From positions 1,819,611 through 1,883,610 of the forward strand of contig NZ_MU158698.1 of NCBI RefSeq assembly GCF_015210005.1: 64,000 nt of DNA, given 5' to 3'. The DNA comes from Sphingobacterium hungaricum. GTDB lineage: Bacteria; Bacteroidota; Bacteroidia; Sphingobacteriales; Sphingobacteriaceae. A program made the position numbers and the translations under genes. A model generated the notes under the pieces. The model saw only the letters and a program-made list of their open reading frames with translations, did no database searches and was not told the origin of the DNA. Of this stretch, positions 1 to 9,999 are shown in pieces; positions within the stretch are counted from its first letter, which is position 1, and every line of letters starts with the position of its first letter.

Positions 1-900
1 CAATATAAAAATTTGCCTTGGACCTATGAAGATCCAACAGAAGTTGGTAATCGAGCCATGCGCGGAGGCGCTTTGGTTTTGATGATGCACGTAAACATGT
101 GGATTGCAGGGTTTTCGGAGAATGAAAAGAATAAATATTACGAGCGCGTCGAGATGTTAGGAAAAGAGCTGATGGAAGAAAATGGCGGAGCTTATGAATT
201 ATTATCCCTAAGAAATACAAAGCAGATTTTCAAAGGCCGAACCAAAGAAGGTTTGTTCGAGATTGTTCAGAACTACAATTATGGTGAATTATTTCACATT
301 TCGGCAACTTATGCAGATTACGTTTTGAGAGCACCATACAAAGCATTAGTTACAGCATCGTACATACATTATGAACCCAAGTTTATGAAAACGATGTATC
401 CAGAAGATGCGGTTGATGAACGAAAAACGTATTGGTTTCAAGAAGATATTTATGCAACCAGTAACCGATTTGTGTTTTTAAAGTATGCAAATATTTTCGT
501 GGGAGAGGGCGAAGATGGTAATCCTGATGACAATGCAATCGTCTTCCGTTTAGCGGATGCGATTTTGCTTCGTGCAGAAGCTTTAGCCGAGCTGGACCGG
601 GATTCAGAAGCACGCACAGTGCTAAATGTTGTCCGTGCACGGGCTGGAGCGCTTCTTATTGAATCAGTTGGTGGAGACGATTTGAAAGATGAGATTTGGT
701 GGGAGCGAGTTAGAGAATTGCTTGGAGAGGGGCATTTCTTTTATGATCTGGTTCGTACCAAGAAAGTACTTAATTCAGATTATACTTCTGCAACGATGTC
801 CATTACCGCATTCAATCAACGTGCCTGGACTTGGCCAATCGATCGTGCGGCATTGGTAAATAACCCATTTATGACATTAAATACGTATTGGAACAACTAA
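1..900 (+). CDS. SusD/RagB-family outer-membrane lipoprotein, C-terminal part
   Basis: This is the last 299 residues of a SusD-like protein. The frame is open to the first base, so the N-terminus (signal peptide, lipobox) lies outside the window. SusD proteins sit on the SusC TonB-dependent channel and close over captured glycans or peptides. The family signature is visible near residues 175-240: a TPR-like helix pair (FRLADAILLRAEALAEL, then VLNVVRARAG) followed by ERVRELLGEGHFFYDLVR, the usual SusD C-terminal helix. It is the first gene of a tight plus-strand series, four bases before the fasciclin gene. A SusC gene is expected just upstream. Substrate cannot be read from this fragment, but the neighbouring M60 protease points to glycoprotein. 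Confidence 0.9.
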   Translation, partial: QYKNLPWTYEDPTEVGNRAMRGGALVLMMHVNMWIAGFSENEKNKYYERVEMLGKELMEENGGAYELLSLRNTKQIFKGRTKEGLFEIVQNYNYGELFHISATYADYVLRAPYKALVTASYIHYEPKFMKTMYPEDAVDERKTYWFQEDIYATSNRFVFLKYANIFVGEGEDGNPDDNAIVFRLADAILLRAEALAELDRDSEARTVLNVVRARAGALLIESVGGDDLKDEIWWERVRELLGEGHFFYDLVRTKKVLNSDYTSATMSITAFNQRAWTWPIDRAALVNNPFMTLNTYWNN

Positions 901-904
901 GGCC

Positions 905-1654
905 ATGAATATGAAAACGCACATAATTAAAAATTTAATCTTTGTTGGTTTGCTTGGGTTTTTATTGAGCTCATGCCAAGATAAATATTTTGAAGACTCC
1001 GGCATTCACGATGCGGTCTATGATGGAACCGTTATGGATTATATAAAAAATAGACCGGATGTTTTTGATTCTTTGAACACGATCATTCAGCTTTCTGGAT
1101 TAGAGTCCGTATTGGATCAGGAAGGTGTCACGTTCTTTGCTCCAGGAGATCCTTCCATTCGCAAAGCATTGTACGAATTGAATGAAAATTTATTTGCTAT
1201 AGGTCGAGATACCGTGTTGACATTGGATCAGGTAGATCCTTCTGTTTGGCGCGAATATCTTTCCATGTACATTTATAATGATACGTATGTCCTGAAAGAC
1301 ATTCCTCAATTGGACACGCTGAATATGAACATCTTTCCAGGTCAAGGATTTATTTCTTATGGAGGGCAGAATATGAATATCGGAGTCAACTACAACGATG
1401 TTATTTCTGAAAATTCCAGCGGACAAAAGCAGGTCGTAAAATACGCTGGATATAGACAGCTGTTTCTTTCATACATCTTAGATATTAGCAATGTGGGTTC
1501 GTTTGGATCGATCATCAATGCACCTGTGGCTAGTTCTGATATCCGCACAACGAATGGAGTTATTCACGCTTTAGAATATCGGCGACACACATTTGGATTT
1601 TCGTCAGCGAATTTTATCAATTCTGCATATAGCAAAGGAATCATTTATAAATAA
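905..1654 (+). CDS. fasciclin (FAS1) domain lipoprotein
   Basis: A 249-residue protein with a lipoprotein signal peptide (lipobox LSSC, Cys24) and one FAS1 domain over about residues 45-225. Both FAS1 landmarks are visible: the H1-like GVTFFAPGDPSIRKAL segment and the H2-like TTNGVIHAL segment. FAS1 domains mediate adhesion. In Bacteroidota they are often surface lipoproteins in SusCD loci, where they may help to bind substrate. It starts four bases after the SusD stop and ends 10 bases before the next gene, so it is surely co-transcribed. The first ATG is used; an alternative ATG lies two codons in. Confidence 0.85.
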   Translation: MNMKTHIIKNLIFVGLLGFLLSSCQDKYFEDSGIHDAVYDGTVMDYIKNRPDVFDSLNTIIQLSGLESVLDQEGVTFFAPGDPSIRKALYELNENLFAIGRDTVLTLDQVDPSVWREYLSMYIYNDTYVLKDIPQLDTLNMNIFPGQGFISYGGQNMNIGVNYNDVISENSSGQKQVVKYAGYRQLFLSYILDISNVGSFGSIINAPVASSDIRTTNGVIHALEYRRHTFGFSSANFINSAYSKGIIYK

Positions 1655-1664
1655 GTAAAATACG

Positions 1665-3308
1665 ATGAAGAAAATTCTCAATAAGATAGGAATCGTTCCA
1701 GTAGCTTTAGGACTTATTTTTTTACAAGCATGTAACAAAGAAAATAGTTTGGGCGAAGATCCTTACGCCGGTGGCAAAGAACCTCTGGGCATCGTGTTCG
1801 AAAATCTGAATCGCCCGATGGCTAGTGTCAGACCTGGCGATGTGTTCGAAGTTAAGGTAAGAGGGCTCCAAAAGCATGAAGCAGATGTCGAAGTATTTCT
1901 TAACGAACAGTTAGCCGATGTTGTTTCGCTTTCTGATTCCACCTTGGAAGTACGTGTTCCTAGCCTTGTATCATCAGGTGGACTAAAAATTAAAATCAGA
2001 GATCAGATTTATTTTGGGCCTCGAGTGCCGATTGAAGGCAATGTTCGATTTGATTCAGATTACGGCGTGAAAAATGGATTTAACGGTTCTGTGAATTACA
2101 TATTGCCTGGAACTGGAGGAAATGATTTTTGGATATTGGGGGATTTTAGCGATTTTGAAAATCAAGCGACCAATACCGTTTTCCGAAATAACATACATAA
2201 AATTACTTCCCTAGGAGAATCAGTCAAGACAGCCGTGGGTTCATTTAATGTCGAAAAGGGCACAGTAGGGGGCGTAAATACGATGGTGCCATTAGCTGAT
2301 GGGAAATACATGATCGGTGGCAGTATGGTCGGCTTCAATAACAATAAAAAATCTTATTATTTAAACCGAATTACGCGATTAAATACTGACGGAAGCATTG
2401 ATACAACAGTTCTTGAATTAATCAATACGACCCCAGAAAAACCATTGAACGCTTTCGATACGCTACCCGCATTTAATGCATATTTAGGTTCAACAATTAA
2501 TTCTGGATTTACAATTTCTTCTGCTAATCATTTATTCGCTACTCCTGATACAGGCGTCATAGCAGTAGGAAATTTCGGGTTGCATTCATTTATTGACTAC
2601 AGGTACTCATCGCGTGAATCTAAAATGTTTGTTTACACGCCAGTGAATAATATTGTGAGATTAAAATCTGACGGACGAATTGACTCTGTTTTCGGATATA
2701 ATAATGCTGGCGCAAATGGATTTATTAATGGAGCCATAGAAACCAACGATGGTAAAATAGTCATCGTAGGTGCCTTTAGCAGTTTCAATGGACGACCTGC
2801 TAATCGGATTGTGGCATTCAATAAAAATGGAACTATAAATACCGCATTCAATGTCGGAACAGGTGCAAATGAAGAGATATACGCCATCACCTACAACAAA
2901 TCAAGAAATAAAATTGCATTGGCCGGACGCTTTACATCGTTCAATGGCGTTGCAAAGTTTGGGGTTGTCATCTTAAATGCTGATGGGTCTGTAGATGACA
3001 CGTTTACTTTGGGAGATGTGGAACAGCGAATACCTACTTATGCTTATGTTATGAATAATGGAAAGATATTGGTTTCTGGTGATTTTATCCGATACAATGG
3101 AATCCAGCGATCGAGAATATTGATTTTGGAAAATGACGGAACAGCCTTACAGCAGTACAACAATATTGGAGAATTCGCTGGAAGAATTAATTCTGTCGTC
3201 GAAACAACTTCAAGTCTAGGTCACCCAGCTCTGTTGATTGGGGGCAGTTTTAGATTGGCTGATAGTAAATCGGTAGGTAATTTATTCAAATTGGAGGTAA
3301 GAAATTAA
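1665..3308 (+). CDS. DUF5008-like lipoprotein with IPT-like and delta-60 repeat domains
   Basis: A 547-residue lipoprotein (lipobox LQAC, Cys23). Residues about 40-115 look like an immunoglobulin-like IPT/TIG fold. From about residue 230 there are delta-60 (DUF5122) propeller repeats, recognisable by recurring 'DGSID', 'DGRID', 'NGTIN' and 'DGSVD' turns followed by strands ending in 'FSSFNG' or 'FTSFNG'. Such proteins are surface-exposed accessory lipoproteins of SusCD loci, probably for binding or scaffolding. No catalytic motif is seen. It sits 10 bases after the fasciclin gene and 10 bases before the next gene, in the same operon. Confidence 0.75.
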   Translation: MKKILNKIGIVPVALGLIFLQACNKENSLGEDPYAGGKEPLGIVFENLNRPMASVRPGDVFEVKVRGLQKHEADVEVFLNEQLADVVSLSDSTLEVRVPSLVSSGGLKIKIRDQIYFGPRVPIEGNVRFDSDYGVKNGFNGSVNYILPGTGGNDFWILGDFSDFENQATNTVFRNNIHKITSLGESVKTAVGSFNVEKGTVGGVNTMVPLADGKYMIGGSMVGFNNNKKSYYLNRITRLNTDGSIDTTVLELINTTPEKPLNAFDTLPAFNAYLGSTINSGFTISSANHLFATPDTGVIAVGNFGLHSFIDYRYSSRESKMFVYTPVNNIVRLKSDGRIDSVFGYNNAGANGFINGAIETNDGKIVIVGAFSSFNGRPANRIVAFNKNGTINTAFNVGTGANEEIYAITYNKSRNKIALAGRFTSFNGVAKFGVVILNADGSVDDTFTLGDVEQRIPTYAYVMNNGKILVSGDFIRYNGIQRSRILILENDGTALQQYNNIGEFAGRINSVVETTSSLGHPALLIGGSFRLADSKSVGNLFKLEVRN

Positions 3309-3318
3309 TTAAGGAATT

Positions 3319-5034
3319 ATGAGAATGAATGTAAACAACTTCTGGAAACTTGCGCTATTAGCTATGCTAACCTTGTTTCAGTATTCATGCAATGAAGATT
3401 TTCCCAACATTTTAAAAGAAGAATACAATAATCAAGAAATCGGCTCATCGCTAAATAAAGTACTCATTGTCGTAGTGGATGGTGTTCGTGGAAATGCAAT
3501 GACAGATATCGATCCTGAAAATATGCGAAAAATTGCTAGGAATTCGCTTTACAGCCATTCTTCATTGGGTGATTTTAGTTCAGGGGTCTTTACAAAAGAA
3601 AAAGGTTTAGCAAATATTTTTATGGGGGTAAATTCAGCTAAACATTTGGTAACATCTGATTTATCAACAATCAATTCGGCGAATTACGCGACTATCTTCG
3701 AACATTTAAAATCAGATTACGATGGTTTTAATTCGAATGGATATACCACTAATTCGAATGTGAACACCTACCTTTTTAAGGGGATTGATGTTAAAGAAAC
3801 ATTGACTTCAGATGATGAAGTGATCGCTAAATCAAAGCAAGCAATCTTAGCTGATGACACCGAAATGGTTGTGGTACATTTGTCAAATATCGAAAAAATA
3901 GGAAATGAAAATTCCTTCGAAAGTACAGATCCGGCGTATAAATCTGCAATTCTAAACTTTGATGCTCAAATGCTTGATTTGGTCAATACCTTGGAGACAA
4001 GACCTAATTATAAGAATGAAAATTGGTTAGTTGTAATCACATCTTCTATTGGCGGATCCATCGCATATGTTGACCCAGATGACCAAACTGCTTATGCGGA
4101 TAATTTGAGAAATACGTTTACGTACTTTTATTCTCCAAGATTCACACGAAAGTACCAAGCACGTCCCTCAACCAATTCATTGCCTTTTGTTGGTGCGGGT
4201 CTGAGATTAATGCTGGGATCCTCTGGAAACAATGCGACCTCGGCGCGTTTGGAAGATGTTACTAAAATGAATTTTGCGCCGTCCCAAAGTTTTACAATTA
4301 CATTCTTTATTAAACAAAATACAGAGAATACAGACCATAACTATCCACCAATTCTAATGAAGCGTGCAGATACGGATAGCGGAAACGGTTGGCAATTTAT
4401 TATGGCTGGAGGAAATGTTCAATTTGGAGCTAACGGGAGCAGCAAAATTAGCAGCACATCGATAAAAGATGCCAAATGGCACGCAATTACAGTTGCCTTG
4501 AATAGGACCGCCAATACAGCGAAAATTTATACCGATGGTGTATTATCCAATCAAACATCCGCAGGAACAGGCGATATCTCGAATACGATTCAAATGGTTT
4601 GGGGTAAGAAGCCGGGAAATGGCTCAAATACTGGTGATTTTACAGTGTGTAATCTTCAGATTTATGATGTTGCAATGAATGATCAACAGGTTAATGAGCT
4701 TGCAGGAATTGCATTGATCAAAGCCGATAACAGTCCATTCTTCAATAATCTCTTGGGCTATTGGCCTGCTTATGATGATATCGGTACGACAACAGTTACC
4801 GACGTTACCGCTAAAACAGGAAATCTGAAAATATTCAATGAGTTAAATTGGGTGTCATTTGAACAGTTCGTTCCTTATTTCAAGCCAGATATTAACGATG
4901 GAACGTTTCGTTTGGTGCCTAATCAAGTAGACATACCATTCTTTGTTTACCAATGGTTTGGTGTGTTGCCAAGAACGAATTGGTCGTTGGATGGCCAGGC
5001 TTGGGCACCGCCATATGCTGTTTTGGAATATTAA
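3319..5034 (+). CDS. alkaline-phosphatase-fold/LamG lipoprotein (DUF4983-like), degenerate metal site
   Basis: A 571-residue lipoprotein (lipobox QYSC, Cys24). Residues about 45-270 follow the alkaline phosphatase/phosphodiesterase fold: KVLIVVVDGVRG is the first metal-binding strand. The strand that should carry the Asp-His metal ligands reads VVITSSIGGS, so the catalytic metal site looks lost. Residues about 310-465 are a LamG/jellyroll lectin-like domain, and the last 70 residues resemble the C-terminus of its paralogue at 7048-8820 (FFVYQWFGVLP compared with QVFYWLGMETS). I infer a binding rather than a hydrolytic role at the cell surface. It is followed after 22 bases by the M60 protease. 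The DUF4983 name is from memory and less certain than the fold assignment. Confidence 0.75.
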   Translation: MRMNVNNFWKLALLAMLTLFQYSCNEDFPNILKEEYNNQEIGSSLNKVLIVVVDGVRGNAMTDIDPENMRKIARNSLYSHSSLGDFSSGVFTKEKGLANIFMGVNSAKHLVTSDLSTINSANYATIFEHLKSDYDGFNSNGYTTNSNVNTYLFKGIDVKETLTSDDEVIAKSKQAILADDTEMVVVHLSNIEKIGNENSFESTDPAYKSAILNFDAQMLDLVNTLETRPNYKNENWLVVITSSIGGSIAYVDPDDQTAYADNLRNTFTYFYSPRFTRKYQARPSTNSLPFVGAGLRLMLGSSGNNATSARLEDVTKMNFAPSQSFTITFFIKQNTENTDHNYPPILMKRADTDSGNGWQFIMAGGNVQFGANGSSKISSTSIKDAKWHAITVALNRTANTAKIYTDGVLSNQTSAGTGDISNTIQMVWGKKPGNGSNTGDFTVCNLQIYDVAMNDQQVNELAGIALIKADNSPFFNNLLGYWPAYDDIGTTTVTDVTAKTGNLKIFNELNWVSFEQFVPYFKPDINDGTFRLVPNQVDIPFFVYQWFGVLPRTNWSLDGQAWAPPYAVLEY

Positions 5035-5056
5035 TTAATTTAAAATTATACTCGTG

Positions 5057-7033
5057 ATGAAAAGGAATTTGTTATATATACTATCACTACTGGCAATATT
5101 GACCTCTTGTGGAAAATATGGGTATGAGTTTGATCACGGCTATCAAACTGAAGATACCACCGGTACTGGGAGAGATACTTCCATGTCGTATGTCGATATT
5201 TCGATGCTTGATAAAGCACGGATCTATCCAGGTTTAGTGGGTTCGAATGTACGGCGTATTGCAGATACAACTATTAGTCTTCCCCTTAATTTTAGGTGGA
5301 TCAGATCCTATGATTTAAAAGTCAATGTGACTCCCGCACCTCTGTTCAGTACGGGGCTGTATGCTCCAGCTGGTGAGAATATTCGCATTGTAGTTCCTGC
5401 AGGAATTATTGGGCTTAGAGCTCAAATCGGTGTTCATACAGATGATTTATCAGGTAAAGATCCCTTACGTCGCCAACCTGTTATTTATACGGTGAAAGAA
5501 TTAATGCCCGGCGAGAATTTTATCCGCAATCCTTTTGGAGGTCTATTGTGGATAGCGGCTTCTTTATCTAACTCTGGAGACGTGCCTATTAAAGTTTCAG
5601 GAGCAGTTAGAAGTCCCGACTTTATACATGGCGTGACTAATCAAGCAGATTGGTTAGCAGATGTGGAAGCTAGCGAAGTTCCTTGGCTCGAAGTTCGTAC
5701 AAAGCGTACGATTTTTACAATACCGCGCAATCTAGTTATTCGATATAAAAACCAGCTTAAAGTTGCTGAAATTTTAGATGTTTGGAACGATATTTATGAA
5801 GAGGATTATTATGGTTGGATGGGATTATCCGAAGGAAACTCGGATGTAAAGAATGCCTATCCCGATTTGCCAGAACGTGGTATTCTAGATATTCAGCCAA
5901 GTGTTGGATATGCGCATAGTGGTTTTCCATGGGTCGCTCAGCAGGATCAGCATTGGTTTTTTATGTTCACCAATTATGATTATTTAATGGGGACATTTGG
6001 ACAAGGTGAAGGTGCTTGGGGAACTTTCCACGAAATTGGCCATAATTACCAACAATCTTCAGCTTGGAGTTGGAGCGCCCTGGGTGAGACAACCAATAAT
6101 CTATTCGTATTCAAAACTGCAGACCGGTATAACAACCCGAATATTGCATCGCATCCAGCATTAGAAGGAGCCTTTACACAAGCAATCGCTTACGCTTCCT
6201 CTAATTCTGCGAAAAATTTCAACTCGTTATCGGAATTAGATGAAGGAGTTCGGCCGTTTTTTAGATTGACGCCATTCTTACAGATTTTTAATAAAATTAA
6301 AGGGAAGAATGGAGAACCAGGATGGGATTTCATGACTTATGTATACACCCAGTCACGCAACTCGAATATTTCGTTAGCATTGGATCAAGCCAAAATAGAT
6401 TTCTTTTACCGTTCATTGTGTGATTTTACGGGCAAAGATTATGCACGGTTTTTCAGTGCCTGGGGAATTCCGGTAAGCAATATTGCCCGCAGAGAAATGC
6501 GAACGAAATATGAGGCTATGGACCAGTCGGTTTGGACTTATAACCCGCTAACTAAAACGGGGGGTGATGGAGCGATTGGGACTAAATATGATTTAAATAG
6601 TTCTCTTTTTGCCTACAGCATTAATGTTGCTACGCAAAGTGGTGATGGGAATGGAATAGCCGCTTTAAACGATGGAAATCTTTCTACGTACTGGCATGCT
6701 TGTTATTCTAATTGTGGGAATGCGCCTACTGTTTTACCAGTGATTATTGACATCGATTTAAAAGGAATCGAAGCATTCAAAGGTTTGTATTACGCCAATA
6801 GAAATCATGCAATGACCAACAAGCGAATGAAAATTTCGATCAGTAATGACAAGACCGTTTGGACACTTTTAGAAGATCAGGACGACCTGCCCAATACAAG
6901 AGCACAACGGATAGAAATTGAATTTGACCGCCTTCGTGAAGCAAGATACGTTCGCGTAGAATTCCCAGAAAACAATCGGGCTGGAAATGAATTTGTGGCG
7001 TTAGGCGAGTTGGGTTTATTTTACGATAATTAA
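5057..7033 (+). CDS. M60-family metallopeptidase (enhancin/mucinase type) with C-terminal discoidin domain
   Basis: A 658-residue lipoprotein (lipobox LTSC, Cys18). The gluzincin motif HEIGHNYQ is at about residues 325-332, with the third zinc ligand Glu about 15 residues later in LGETTNN, exactly the M60 pattern. The catalytic half is preceded by a beta-rich region with GLYAPAGE, the usual M60 N-terminal subdomain. Residues about 520-655 form an F5/8 type C (discoidin) carbohydrate-binding domain ending in VALGELGLF. M60 enzymes of Bacteroidota cleave mucin-type O-glycoproteins. The ATG at 5057 is preferred to the GTG one codon earlier. It is the only clear hydrolase of the locus and probably defines its purpose. 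Confidence 0.92.
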   Translation: MKRNLLYILSLLAILTSCGKYGYEFDHGYQTEDTTGTGRDTSMSYVDISMLDKARIYPGLVGSNVRRIADTTISLPLNFRWIRSYDLKVNVTPAPLFSTGLYAPAGENIRIVVPAGIIGLRAQIGVHTDDLSGKDPLRRQPVIYTVKELMPGENFIRNPFGGLLWIAASLSNSGDVPIKVSGAVRSPDFIHGVTNQADWLADVEASEVPWLEVRTKRTIFTIPRNLVIRYKNQLKVAEILDVWNDIYEEDYYGWMGLSEGNSDVKNAYPDLPERGILDIQPSVGYAHSGFPWVAQQDQHWFFMFTNYDYLMGTFGQGEGAWGTFHEIGHNYQQSSAWSWSALGETTNNLFVFKTADRYNNPNIASHPALEGAFTQAIAYASSNSAKNFNSLSELDEGVRPFFRLTPFLQIFNKIKGKNGEPGWDFMTYVYTQSRNSNISLALDQAKIDFFYRSLCDFTGKDYARFFSAWGIPVSNIARREMRTKYEAMDQSVWTYNPLTKTGGDGAIGTKYDLNSSLFAYSINVATQSGDGNGIAALNDGNLSTYWHACYSNCGNAPTVLPVIIDIDLKGIEAFKGLYYANRNHAMTNKRMKISISNDKTVWTLLEDQDDLPNTRAQRIEIEFDRLREARYVRVEFPENNRAGNEFVALGELGLFYDN

Positions 7034-7047
7034 TCAAGTAGCTAAGT

Positions 7048-8820
7048 ATGAAAAAGATTTTTTTAGGCATATTGACGGTAGGATTGATCACCGTTGGTTG
7101 CACAAAATATTATAGTCCTGAACCTTATTTTGAAGAGTACGAGCAGGCACAGGAGGGTGGAATAAAAAATAAAGTTTTGATTATCACAGTGGATGGTTTA
7201 GTCGGAAGCCAAATCAAAGCCTATAAACCTACCAATATTGGGAAGCTGATGGAGAATGCTAAATATTCATACGCTGCTCAGGCAGATGCGAATACCAACG
7301 ATCCGGCAAGTTTGGTCACCTTGTTTACAGGGTATACTTCAACGCAACACAAAGTGCTTTCTGAATCCTATTTACCGGATGTTAACGCTTCGAATCCACA
7401 TGGAGAGAATCAATACAGCCCATCGGTAATGTATCGGATAGAGGAAAGAGATAATAAAAAAAATACAGCCGCGATTATGCGCAATGAAACGTTTACCAAC
7501 ATCATGTTAGGCGAAGCCGATTACTCAACCATTGCGAAATCTGATGCAGAAATCAAAACTGAAACAGTAAATTATTTAGATAAGAATAATCCTGATTTTC
7601 TAGTCATACAATTTTCTGATGTTCAAGCTGCAGGTATAGACGGAGGGTTTGTGCTTACCAATTCGAAATACAAAAATGCAGTAGACATCGTTGACGGATA
7701 TATTGGAGAAATTAAAACAGCCCTTGAATCCCGCGATAACTATAATGATGAGAATTGGTTGATTATAGTTTGTTCAGCGCACGGAGGAGATGAAAATGGA
7801 AAGTTCGGCGGAATATCCAGCGACGAAATGAATACATTTAGTTTGTACTATAATAAGAACTTCAAACCGACGGAACTGACAGCTGAATCGATGACTTCTA
7901 TGTACGCAAATGGATATTTTCCAGGAACGTATGCTCATTATGATGGTGGGAATGCGCGTACTTTTTCGGAAATGGGCGTGCGGGCGCAAAGTCCAGAAGG
8001 GGATGTGAGCGATGTGTTTAATCCTGCACAAACTGGCGAATTAACTTTTGAATTTAAAATGAAGCTGAGAGAGGATAATTTTTGGGCAGGATTATCCTTT
8101 ACCGGTGGTTATCGAAATTATTATAATTATTTGTTAGGAAAAGACAATTCACATGGCACTGATGCGGGATGGCATTTATTTGGTTTGGACATGGAATTGC
8201 AACTTAGGTTGCAGGATGGAGCAAAAACCGAAAATATTCAGTTCGCGAGAGGGACTGATGGCAACTGGAATCATTATACATTTGTTTTTAAAGAGGCCGG
8301 AACAAGAACCAATATTGCCGTATACGTTAATGGCATGCTGAGCAAATCTGCTGATTTAAATATGCCAATTTCAGCATTTAAAAACAAAGCTCCTTTGACA
8401 GTTGGATTTAATTCCTCAGATACAAGAATGGCTTTTTTAAATGCCGATTTGGCGGATGTAAGGGTTTGGAATAAGGCGCTTACTGCTAAGCAAGTCGAAG
8501 AAATTGCATGCAAGAAAACAGTAGAAGCAGCTAATCCGCTGTCTGGGAATTTAGTGGCTTATTATGAAACTTTTGTTGATGGAAATGTTTGGAAGAATGT
8601 AGCAAATACCTCTGCCCCAGATTTAAATGTTTCTGGCAAGCCCACTTATAGTGTTGTTTCAAATTACAAGCCTTGTACATTGGCTGCATCGGAAGTATTC
8701 CTTCAAAATATAGATCTATTGCCTCAAGTTTTTTATTGGTTAGGGATGGAAACTAGCGATGATTGGAAGTTAGCAGGATCCTTGTTTTTAAATAGTTTCG
8801 AATTAGAATTTATTAAATAG
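7048..8820 (+). CDS. alkaline-phosphatase-fold/LamG lipoprotein (DUF4983-like), paralogue of 3319-5034
   Basis: A 590-residue lipoprotein (lipobox TVGC, Cys18). Its order of parts matches the protein at 3319-5034: a phosphodiesterase-like domain beginning KVLIITVDGLVG, a nucleophile-region strand ASLVTLFTGYTSTQHKV, a metal-ligand strand IIVCSAHGGD, a LamG-like domain from about residue 330 to 490, and a shared C-terminal tail. The His of the AHGG motif is kept but the usual preceding Asp is Ala, so activity is doubtful though less clearly lost than in the paralogue. It starts 14 bases after the M60 gene and probably arose by duplication within the locus. Confidence 0.75.
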   Translation: MKKIFLGILTVGLITVGCTKYYSPEPYFEEYEQAQEGGIKNKVLIITVDGLVGSQIKAYKPTNIGKLMENAKYSYAAQADANTNDPASLVTLFTGYTSTQHKVLSESYLPDVNASNPHGENQYSPSVMYRIEERDNKKNTAAIMRNETFTNIMLGEADYSTIAKSDAEIKTETVNYLDKNNPDFLVIQFSDVQAAGIDGGFVLTNSKYKNAVDIVDGYIGEIKTALESRDNYNDENWLIIVCSAHGGDENGKFGGISSDEMNTFSLYYNKNFKPTELTAESMTSMYANGYFPGTYAHYDGGNARTFSEMGVRAQSPEGDVSDVFNPAQTGELTFEFKMKLREDNFWAGLSFTGGYRNYYNYLLGKDNSHGTDAGWHLFGLDMELQLRLQDGAKTENIQFARGTDGNWNHYTFVFKEAGTRTNIAVYVNGMLSKSADLNMPISAFKNKAPLTVGFNSSDTRMAFLNADLADVRVWNKALTAKQVEEIACKKTVEAANPLSGNLVAYYETFVDGNVWKNVANTSAPDLNVSGKPTYSVVSNYKPCTLAASEVFLQNIDLLPQVFYWLGMETSDDWKLAGSLFLNSFELEFIK

Positions 8821-8823
8821 ATT

Positions 8824-9942
8824 ATGAACAATATTAAATTAACTCTTCTTGCTAGTATTCTCTTCTTGTTATGTATTTCATGCGGAAAAGATACTTTAGT
8901 TTTTCCTGAAAAAGTTGATGATAATGGTTCTAAAGAGCCGATCGATGTTTTCGTTAAGCCTACTGATGTTAAAGTCGTGGGAGATTATAATCAAATCTTT
9001 ATTTTTCAGTGGCCAAAGTTTAGCGATAAAATGGATAAGGTGAAAATTACGTATGAAGATGGGGCCGTAGCTAAGGAAATTTTAGTGTCTGATTTCAGCA
9101 AAAATTATGAGCTGATCACTGAAAGTCTGGGCGAGTTTGAGTTCAAATTAGTCGGTATAGCCAAGGATGGAACAGAGACAGCATCAGTTAGTAAAAAGGC
9201 TACGAACAAAGGATTATACAGCGCAGATGTAATCCGATTTCTTACCGCATCAAGCAATGGATTTAATGTAGATATCAAATGGCAAAATAGTGGAGCGAAG
9301 AACTTGAGTTTGACATTTTCTTATACTGACGCAAATGGTGCAAAAAATGAGACTATAGAGTCGATTTCTGAGAGCGATGTTTTTTCTTTTAGCGGACTTC
9401 ATGGAAGCCGAGTCTCCGTTGAGTTGAAAGATGAGTTTGGAAATGTGTTGTCGAAATCGTTTACATATTCATTGTTGAGTTCTGAGCTAAATACTGCTGC
9501 AACAAAGGCGGGTTGGACAGGAGCAGTAAGCTCAAATCACGAAGGAGATGGAGGAGGAGCGGCCGCCTTGATTGACGGAAACCCTGAGACATTCTGGCAT
9601 TCGCCATGGGGAGGAACTATTCTTCCTTGGCCACATTCAGCTACGATTACATTAAATAATGTAAAAAGAATTACCAAATTTGAGTTACAGCTTCGCCACA
9701 ATAATGGAACCGGTGCTCCTAGAGATTTCGATTTTCAAACGAGCGCAGACGGAACGAATTTTACGACTGTAGAATCTTTCGTCAATACTTCCACTACCGC
9801 AAAAGCAGTTATTCCGTACGAACTAACAAATTCTGTAGAGACGAGATATGTGCGTCTTTTGTTCAAAACAAGCATTAATAACCTAGCTTTCGTTTCGCTG
9901 GCAGAAATTAATTTTACTGCAATACAATTGGAAGTAGATTAG
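8824..9942 (+). CDS. DUF4998 plus F5/8 type C (discoidin) domain lipoprotein
   Basis: A 372-residue lipoprotein (lipobox CISC, Cys20). The N-terminal two-thirds is made of fibronectin-like beta modules typical of DUF4998 (residues about 38-235). The C-terminal 135 residues form a discoidin domain: AALIDGNPETFWHS is the classic start of that fold and ETRYVRLLF the late strand. It most likely binds sugars of the substrate next to the protease at the cell surface. It starts three bases after the preceding stop and is the last gene of the locus; a hairpin terminator follows at about 10000-10037. Confidence 0.8.
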   Translation: MNNIKLTLLASILFLLCISCGKDTLVFPEKVDDNGSKEPIDVFVKPTDVKVVGDYNQIFIFQWPKFSDKMDKVKITYEDGAVAKEILVSDFSKNYELITESLGEFEFKLVGIAKDGTETASVSKKATNKGLYSADVIRFLTASSNGFNVDIKWQNSGAKNLSLTFSYTDANGAKNETIESISESDVFSFSGLHGSRVSVELKDEFGNVLSKSFTYSLLSSELNTAATKAGWTGAVSSNHEGDGGGAAALIDGNPETFWHSPWGGTILPWPHSATITLNNVKRITKFELQLRHNNGTGAPRDFDFQTSADGTNFTTVESFVNTSTTAKAVIPYELTNSVETRYVRLLFKTSINNLAFVSLAEINFTAIQLEVD

Positions 9943-9999
9943 TTTATTAAGAAAAGGCTAGCTTAAAATTGAAAAAGTAGGCTTCTTAAATAAAAAATC

